Shown here: piece after piece, positions 7,127-10,357 of the stretch | Numbering within the stretch: the stretch's first letter is position 1 | Layout of the letters: each line of letters starts with the position of its first letter | Source: an uncultured Porphyromonadaceae bacterium | GTDB taxonomy: Bacteria; Bacteroidota; Bacteroidia; Bacteroidales; Muribaculaceae | Length of the DNA: 10,357 nt | Direction of reading: 5' to 3' | Assembly (NCBI GenBank): GCA_947176285.1 | Contig: CAMWQF010000075.1 | Location: 1 to 10,357 of the forward strand | The notes under the pieces: model-generated | What the model was told of the DNA's origin: nothing | The model's database searches: none | What the model saw: only the letters and a program-made list of their open reading frames with translations | Translations under genes and position numbers: made by a program

Positions 7127-7157
7127 TTCAGGATTTTGTTGTTGTGATGATGAATAT

Positions 7158-7215
7158 AAAAAAGAACAAGCGGGCAATGGCATGAATCCTCACTCCATCC
7201 GTCCGGCTTGTTCTT
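7158..7215 (-). terminator. Terminator-like hairpin in the rng leader (possible attenuator)
   Basis: On the minus strand AAGAACAAGC (7215-7206) pairs perfectly with GCTTGTTCTT (7171-7162). Inside, GG/CC, ATGG/CCAT and TGA/TCA pairs continue an imperfect hairpin. The 3' arm runs into six T (7163-7158), as in an intrinsic terminator. It ends about 32 nt before the rng start. I see no -7 box between it and rng, so rng transcripts would have to read through it or start from an unrecognised promoter. Confidence 0.65.
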
Positions 7216-7222
7216 ATGTCTG

Positions 7223-7279
7223 AGCCCTCCAATTACCATGGAGCGGCTACTGAGAATGTCAGAAAAGACATTCCGGCTC
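7223..7279 (-). promoter_or_regulatory. Structured RNA element ahead of rng with competing hairpins
   Basis: In minus-strand order, a 7-bp hairpin with stem GAATGTC/GACATTC (7273-7267 with 7260-7254, 6-nt loop) is followed by an 8-bp hairpin: AGCC-g-CTCC pairing with GGAG-GGCT (7248-7240 with 7230-7223), one bulge, 9-nt loop. GAGCC at 7279-7275 can pair instead with GGCTC at 7226-7222, which would disrupt the second hairpin and enclose the first. This pair of exclusive folds lies directly upstream of the U-tailed hairpin. I do not recognise it as a named RNA family. Confidence 0.5.
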
Positions 7280-7287
7280 TCACCGGA

Positions 7288-7377
7288 TTATTTCTTCTTA
7301 TGACGATTCTTTCTCAGTCTTTTTTTACGCTTGTGGGTAGCCATCTTATGGCCTTTTCTTTTCTTTCCGCTAGGCAT
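7288..7377 (-). CDS. AURKAIP1/COX24 (bS22-like) small basic peptide, 29 aa
   Basis: From the ATG at 7377 to TAA at 7288 the minus strand encodes 29 residues: MPSGKKRKGHKMATHKR, then KKRLRKNRHKKK. Eleven are Lys, five Arg and three His, with no acidic residue. It resembles the tiny Bacteroidota proteins annotated as AURKAIP1/COX24-domain; that domain is also found in mitochondrial ribosomal protein mS38 and actinobacterial bS22, which bind the small ribosomal subunit rRNA. A role as a ribosome-associated peptide is therefore likely by family, but unproven here. The 'HKMATHKRKKRLRKNRHKK' core looks like the family signature. It lies 161 nt upstream of rng on the same strand, and a -7-like box lies upstream at 7451-7458. 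Its small size means ordinary gene callers may miss it. Confidence 0.82.
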   Translation of the reverse strand: MPSGKKRKGHKMATHKRKKRLRKNRHKKK

Positions 7378-7450
7378 AATATTGATATTTTTATATGTTG
7401 TTTTTAATAAAATTTATTAATCAAATCCAGACATTCTTGATTTGCGAGTG

Positions 7451-7458
7451 CAAATATC
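7451..7458 (-). promoter_or_regulatory. -7 box for the COX24-like gene (and perhaps rng)
   Basis: On the minus strand it reads GATATTTG then C, one mismatch from TAnnTTTG, giving a leader of roughly 65 nt. It overlaps a palindrome, ATTTGC-GAGT-GCAAAT (7440-7455). No convincing -33 TTTG is at the right distance. The rest of 7378-7549 is AT-rich divergent promoter DNA with no ORF. Confidence 0.45.
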
Positions 7459-7524
7459 GTCATTTTTTTTGAATTTATCACTATTTCTGACAAAAAAAAT
7501 GATTATTAAACGCAATTTTAGTGT

Positions 7525-7532
7525 TATCTTTG
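7525..7532 (+). promoter_or_regulatory. -7 box of the HAD nucleotidase gene
   Basis: TATCTTTG followed by C is an exact match to the Bacteroidota -7 consensus and ends 17 nt before the ATG, giving a very short leader of about 10 nt. The -33 region (around 7500-7505) is AT-rich without a clear TTTG. Confidence 0.65.
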
Positions 7533-7549
7533 CAAAAAATTAACGACTC

Positions 7550-8263
7550 ATGACCCCAAAATGGATATTTTTTGACCTTGACGACACTCTCTTCGACTTC
7601 TCTTCCGCCTCGCTGATTTCTCTGCGAAAATTATGGAACGAGACTCCTGAAATCCGTTCTAAATTTGACGATGTGGAGTCGTGGATCAGCGAATATCACA
7701 TCCACAACAAACACATGTGGGATCTTCATGAGCGGGGAGAAATCTCTGCAGATTTCCTTAAGGCAGAACGCTTCCGGCTCACTCTAATGCCTCACCGAAA
7801 AGATGAAGCTGCAATCAAGTTCTCTCGCGCTCTCAACGACCGTTATCTCTGGCTTCTTGGCGAATGCGACTCCACTTGCAAAGGAGCCAAGGAATTGCTC
7901 GAAACCCTTTCTAAAAAATATCTTATTGGGGTTCTTACAAATGGTTTCACTGAAGTGCAATATCGGAAATTGCGCACCACCGGTCTTGACCGATATATCC
8001 AAAGGATGGTGATCAGCGATGAAATAGGGATTCAAAAGCCGGATGCGCGGTTATTCCGTTATGCTGAGAGTGAAACGGGAGCAAAGGCTGAATCCACAAT
8101 CATGATAGGAGATAATCCTCAAAATGACATTATGGGTGCAATAGATGCCGGATGGAACGCAATTTATTATGACTGGAAAGGGAAATTGATTGACACTGAT
8201 TCAGTTCAGTTACTTGGGAAAACCAATAATCTTCTTGATGTAGCAGATATGCTTAAAGTATAG
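7550..8263 (+). CDS. yjjG: YjjG-family noncanonical pyrimidine nucleotidase (HAD superfamily)
   Basis: A 237-residue soluble HAD phosphatase. Motif I is 'FFDLDDTLFDF' (7-17), with D9 the nucleophile and D11 the acid/base; motif II is 'LTNGF' (129-133, T130); motif III is K163 in 'GIQKPDARLF'; motif IV is 'IGDNPQNDI' (186-194, D188 and D193). The region between motifs I and II is an alpha-helical cap (about 18-100), as in subfamily IA. The 'FDLDDTLFDF' start, 'TNGFTEVQ' and 'SDEIGIQKPDARLF' blocks point to the YjjG branch, which dephosphorylates nucleoside 5'-monophosphates and is linked in E. coli to clearing noncanonical pyrimidines. A generic HAD phosphatase is the alternative. It is monocistronic: its own -7 box precedes it, and it converges with yigZ after a 33-nt gap in which I see no terminator. 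Confidence 0.88.
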   Translation: MTPKWIFFDLDDTLFDFSSASLISLRKLWNETPEIRSKFDDVESWISEYHIHNKHMWDLHERGEISADFLKAERFRLTLMPHRKDEAAIKFSRALNDRYLWLLGECDSTCKGAKELLETLSKKYLIGVLTNGFTEVQYRKLRTTGLDRYIQRMVISDEIGIQKPDARLFRYAESETGAKAESTIMIGDNPQNDIMGAIDAGWNAIYYDWKGKLIDTDSVQLLGKTNNLLDVADMLKV

Positions 8264-8296
8264 TCAGCTGATCTTCACTCAACTTTCTAATGCCTG

Positions 8297-8890
8297 TCAA
8301 TCAAATGTAAGCCCTGATACTCCTGCCAGTCTGGAATAAAGCATATCGGCATCATCCAGTCTTGTAGAAAGGGTCATCTCGCAAGAATTGTCAAATCTCT
8401 GCGATATGATCTCAGCACCGGTTGATTTCACTACTTTCATTACATCATTCATAGCCATATAAGGGAATGTGAATGAAAACTGTTTTTGAACTATGCATTC
8501 TTTTATTCCGGAAGCCTCCAGTGCAAGAGAAGCCGCTTCCTTGTAGGCAGCAATCAGTCCGGGTGTGCCAAGTTTTATGCCGCCGAAATAGCGCACAACT
8601 CCTACCGCTACGTCTGTCAAGTTAAGGGAATTGATCTGGCCAAGAATCGGTTTGCCGGCTGTCCCGGACGGTTCCCCATTGTCGTTGGCTTGCCATTCCT
8701 TACGCTCCGGACCAATGACATAAGCCCAGCATACATGCCGGGCATCGTGGTATTCATTTTGAAGAGCCTTAAGCCTTGCCTTTGCATCTTCTGCCGACGT
8801 GACATGATAAGCGAAGGAGAGAAACCGGCTTTTCTTCTCTGTGAACTTGCCGGTTCCCTCCTTTTCAATCGTATAAAAAATGTCAGCCAT
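8297..8890 (-). CDS. yigZ: YigZ/IMPACT family protein (UPF0029)
   Basis: A 197-residue soluble protein with the two-domain layout of the YigZ family. The N-terminal IMPACT/UPF0029 domain (about 1-125) contains 'KKSRFLSFAY' (19-28), 'DARHVCWAYVIG' (49-60), 'ANDNGEPSGTAGKPILGQ' (68-85) and 'VVRYFGGIKLGTPGLIAAYKEAA' (98-120). The C-terminal domain (about 130-197, DUF1949-like, ferredoxin-like fold) is less conserved. Eukaryotic IMPACT regulates the kinase GCN2; the bacterial role is unsettled, with nucleic-acid or ribosome-related binding proposed. I chose the ATG at 8890 because the longer frame begins with TTG at 8902 and would overlap the previous gene. The ATG lies 4 nt after the DJ-1 stop, so the two are very probably translated from one mRNA. 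Confidence 0.9.
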   Translation of the reverse strand: MADIFYTIEKEGTGKFTEKKSRFLSFAYHVTSAEDAKARLKALQNEYHDARHVCWAYVIGPERKEWQANDNGEPSGTAGKPILGQINSLNLTDVAVGVVRYFGGIKLGTPGLIAAYKEAASLALEASGIKECIVQKQFSFTFPYMAMNDVMKVVKSTGAEIISQRFDNSCEMTLSTRLDDADMLYSRLAGVSGLTFD

Positions 8891-8894
8891 CGGA

Positions 8895-9485
8895 TTAGCC
8901 AAACATATTTACAGTGTCCTGCTGAGTCTTCGGATAAAGAAGCATTCCTGAAGCCACTTCAGAAGCAGCATCTTCACCAAGCGTTTCCTTCACGATTTCC
9001 AATGCCCAAAGCGTAGCACTGGATGGTCCGTTGGCTGTCACATACTTTCCTGACACCACCACTTTATCCGGAACGTGGATTCCGCCTTCCGCCTTTCCTT
9101 CAAAACTTGGATAGCAGGTAAATTTCTCCCCTTTCAACACTCCGAGTTGTCCGAGCACTTCTCCCGGGGCGGCGCAAATTGCAGCCATGCGGCCGCTCTC
9201 AGAATTTGCCTGATTTTGTATCAAGCCTTGAAGAGGAGCGAATTCATAAAGATTGGTAGCTCCGGGAAGTCCTCCGGGGAAGATGAGCCATTCAGCATCC
9301 GTAAAAATAGTGCTGTCATACAACACATCAGCCACAACCATAATCCCATGAGCTCCCGTCACCTGAAGCGAAGCGGAAATAGATACAGTCTTCACCGGAA
9401 TGCCGGCACGACGAAGTATATCTATCACCGAAATAGCCTCGATTTCCTCGAAGCCTTCTGCCAAAAATACAAATGAATCCTTCAT
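8895..9485 (-). CDS. DJ-1/PfpI (YajL-like) family protein
   Basis: A 196-residue cytoplasmic protein with a class I glutamine-amidotransferase-like fold. The nucleophile cysteine is C104 in 'AAICAAPGEVLG' (101-112), matching the DJ-1 'AICAGP' elbow. The conserved glutamate is E16 in 'LAEGFEEIEAI' (8-18), equivalent to E18 of human DJ-1. 'DILRRAGIPV', 'LIFPGGLPGATNL' (67-79), 'CYPSFEG' and 'TANGPSSATLWALEIV' complete the pattern. Members protect against oxidative and carbonyl stress (deglycase or glyoxalase III activities are reported and disputed), or act as chaperones; the exact activity is not readable here. The ATG at 9485 is preferred over a TTG at 9503. It is followed after 4 nt by yigZ and preceded by gdhA with a hairpin between. 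I see no promoter in the 81-nt gap upstream. Confidence 0.92.
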   Translation of the reverse strand: MKDSFVFLAEGFEEIEAISVIDILRRAGIPVKTVSISASLQVTGAHGIMVVADVLYDSTIFTDAEWLIFPGGLPGATNLYEFAPLQGLIQNQANSESGRMAAICAAPGEVLGQLGVLKGEKFTCYPSFEGKAEGGIHVPDKVVVSGKYVTANGPSSATLWALEIVKETLGEDAASEVASGMLLYPKTQQDTVNMFG

Positions 9486-9503
9486 GATGTTTTTAGATAT
9501 CAA

Positions 9504-9533
9504 GACTCTTGATGCCTGACGACACCAAGAGTC
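9504..9533 (-). other. Hairpin between gdhA and the DJ-1 gene
   Basis: GACTCTTG (9504-9511) pairs perfectly with CAAGAGTC (9526-9533); after one mismatch TG/CA adds two pairs inside. On the minus strand it comes 33 nt after the gdhA stop and is followed by TTGATATC, not a U-run. It may therefore be a partial terminator or an mRNA 3'-end stabiliser, allowing less transcription into the DJ-1-yigZ pair. Confidence 0.5.
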
Positions 9534-9566
9534 AATTATTATTAATTTTGCGTTATGCTTTGATCA

Positions 9567-10357
9567 TCAGAACACTCCCTGAGCATGCATAGCCTTGGCA
9601 ACTTTGAGGAAGCCTGCTGTGTTGGCACCCTTTACATAGTTGACAAAACAATCTTCAGATTTTCCGTATTTCACGCACTGCTCGTGGATATCCTTCATGA
9701 TTTCCTGAAGTTTCTGATCTACTTCCTCTGCAGTCCATTTCATCTTTTGGGCATTCTGAGCCATTTCAAGACCTGAAACAGAAACACCGCCTGCATTTGC
9801 AGCCTTACCCGGAGCATAGAGGATCTTAGCCTTAAGGAACTCAGCTACAGCCTCACGTGTAGAAGGCATGTTTGCACCTTCGCTGACAGCCAGAACACCA
9901 CCATCTACAAGTGCTTTTGCTTCTTCTCCGTTGATTTCGTTCTGAGTAGCGGATGGCATTGCGATATCATATTTCATAAGTGTCCAAGGACGCTTGCCGC
10001 TATAATATGGAAGATTTTCGTTGGCTGCATATTCACTGCAACGACCGCGGAAATAAATCTTATGTTCGAACAGACGTTCAAACTGTTCCTGAGTCATTCC
10101 TTCCGGGAAAAGCACTGTGCCTTCGCTGTCGCTCATCGACATCACCTTGGCTCCAAGTTTAAGGAGTTTTTCGGCTGTATAAAGTGCCACGTTGCCGCTT
10201 CCGGAGATAGCCACTTTCTTATCCTTAATGTCGATACCCTTGGTAGCGAGCATATTGAGAAGGAAGTATACATTGCCGTAGCCTGTAGCTTCAGGACGCA
10301 TCAGCGATCCGCCGAAGTCAAGGCCCTTGCCGGTGAAAGTACCGGTGAATTCACGCT
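9567..10357 (-). CDS. gdhA: NADP-type glutamate dehydrogenase, C-terminal part (N-terminus outside window)
   Basis: The frame runs off the right edge of the window; the last 262 residues are present out of about 445 in the hexameric family. It starts within 'REFTGTFTGKGLDFGGSLMRPEATGYG', the conserved segment before the cofactor domain. The Rossmann fingerprint 'ISGSGNVALYTAEKL' follows, then 'SMSDSEG', 'AMPSATQNEI', 'EGANMPST' and 'APGKAANAGGVSVSG', all typical of hexameric bacterial GdhA. The enzyme makes glutamate from 2-oxoglutarate and ammonia in the cytoplasm. The hexameric lineage and the serine in 'SMSDSEG', with no acidic residue directly at the strand end, suit NADPH, but cofactor choice is not proven. 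An ATG at 10301 inside the conserved block is not the real start. Confidence 0.95.
   Translation of the reverse strand, partial: REFTGTFTGKGLDFGGSLMRPEATGYGNVYFLLNMLATKGIDIKDKKVAISGSGNVALYTAEKLLKLGAKVMSMSDSEGTVLFPEGMTQEQFERLFEHKIYFRGRCSEYAANENLPYYSGKRPWTLMKYDIAMPSATQNEINGEEAKALVDGGVLAVSEGANMPSTREAVAEFLKAKILYAPGKAANAGGVSVSGLEMAQNAQKMKWTAEEVDQKLQEIMKDIHEQCVKYGKSEDCFVNYVKGANTAGFLKVAKAMHAQGVF

Noticed and set aside
7127..7183. N-terminal extension of RNase G to ATG 7183 (MPLPACSFLYSSSQQQNPE)
   Set aside because: The start would lie in the loop of a terminator-like hairpin, the residues do not fit the family, and the conserved sequence begins at MKSEL.
7222..7279. tRNA-like cloverleaf
   Set aside because: There is no anticodon or T-arm consensus, no CCA-end pattern, and the stem lengths do not fit a tRNA.
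8486..9016. 176-codon open frame on the plus strand
   Set aside because: It is antisense to YigZ and DJ-1, both with intact family motifs; the translation shows no recognisable domain and no promoter.

Overview
The window looks like chromosomal DNA from a member of the Bacteroidales. The evidence is the house-keeping proteins (Bacteroidota-type RNase G, FolC and GdhA, a DUF4494 protein, a 29-residue COX24-like basic peptide), the lack of clear Shine-Dalgarno sites, and several boxes matching the Bacteroidota -7 consensus TAnnTTTG. One promoter (2749-2779) matches the full TTTG-N19-TAnnTTTG form. The family cannot be fixed from the sequence; a gut Muribaculaceae-like lineage is only a guess. 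Genes are intact and tightly packed. I see no phage, insertion sequence, CRISPR array, tRNA or rRNA.

Layout. The left arm (1-2661) is all minus strand: a DUF4494 protein and the PLP-homeostasis protein YggS form a two-gene unit, followed by an FHS/FucP-type sugar:proton symporter and the first 19 codons of a probable transketolase. A divergent promoter region at 2662-2806 separates this from a plus-strand unit: two half-size chromate-transporter (CHR) proteins separated by heptamer-phased tandem repeats, then folC. folC converges on rng (RNase G, minus), with two hairpins between them. Upstream of rng come a 161-nt structured intergenic with a terminator-like hairpin, a tiny COX24/bS22-like gene too short for usual ORF calling, and an AT-rich divergent promoter region. 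A plus-strand YjjG-type HAD nucleotidase follows. It converges on a minus-strand group: gdhA (N-terminus cut by the window end), a DJ-1/PfpI protein and a YigZ/IMPACT protein.

How the genes fit together. Most are core metabolism (folate polyglutamylation, ammonia assimilation, PLP homeostasis, nucleotide clean-up, carbonyl or stress protection, sugar import feeding the pentose phosphate pathway) and RNA decay. No defence or accessory system is evident. The most interesting part is 7126-7460: a small, probably ribosome-associated basic peptide, an RNA leader with competing hairpins, and a U-tailed terminator just ahead of the RNase G start. This could be an attenuation or autoregulation device for RNase G.

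Several starts were revised from the longest ORF. RNase G, FolC, YigZ, DJ-1, YggS and the first CHR gene all have better internal ATG starts; for the first CHR gene, a promoter lying inside the longer ORF supports the choice.
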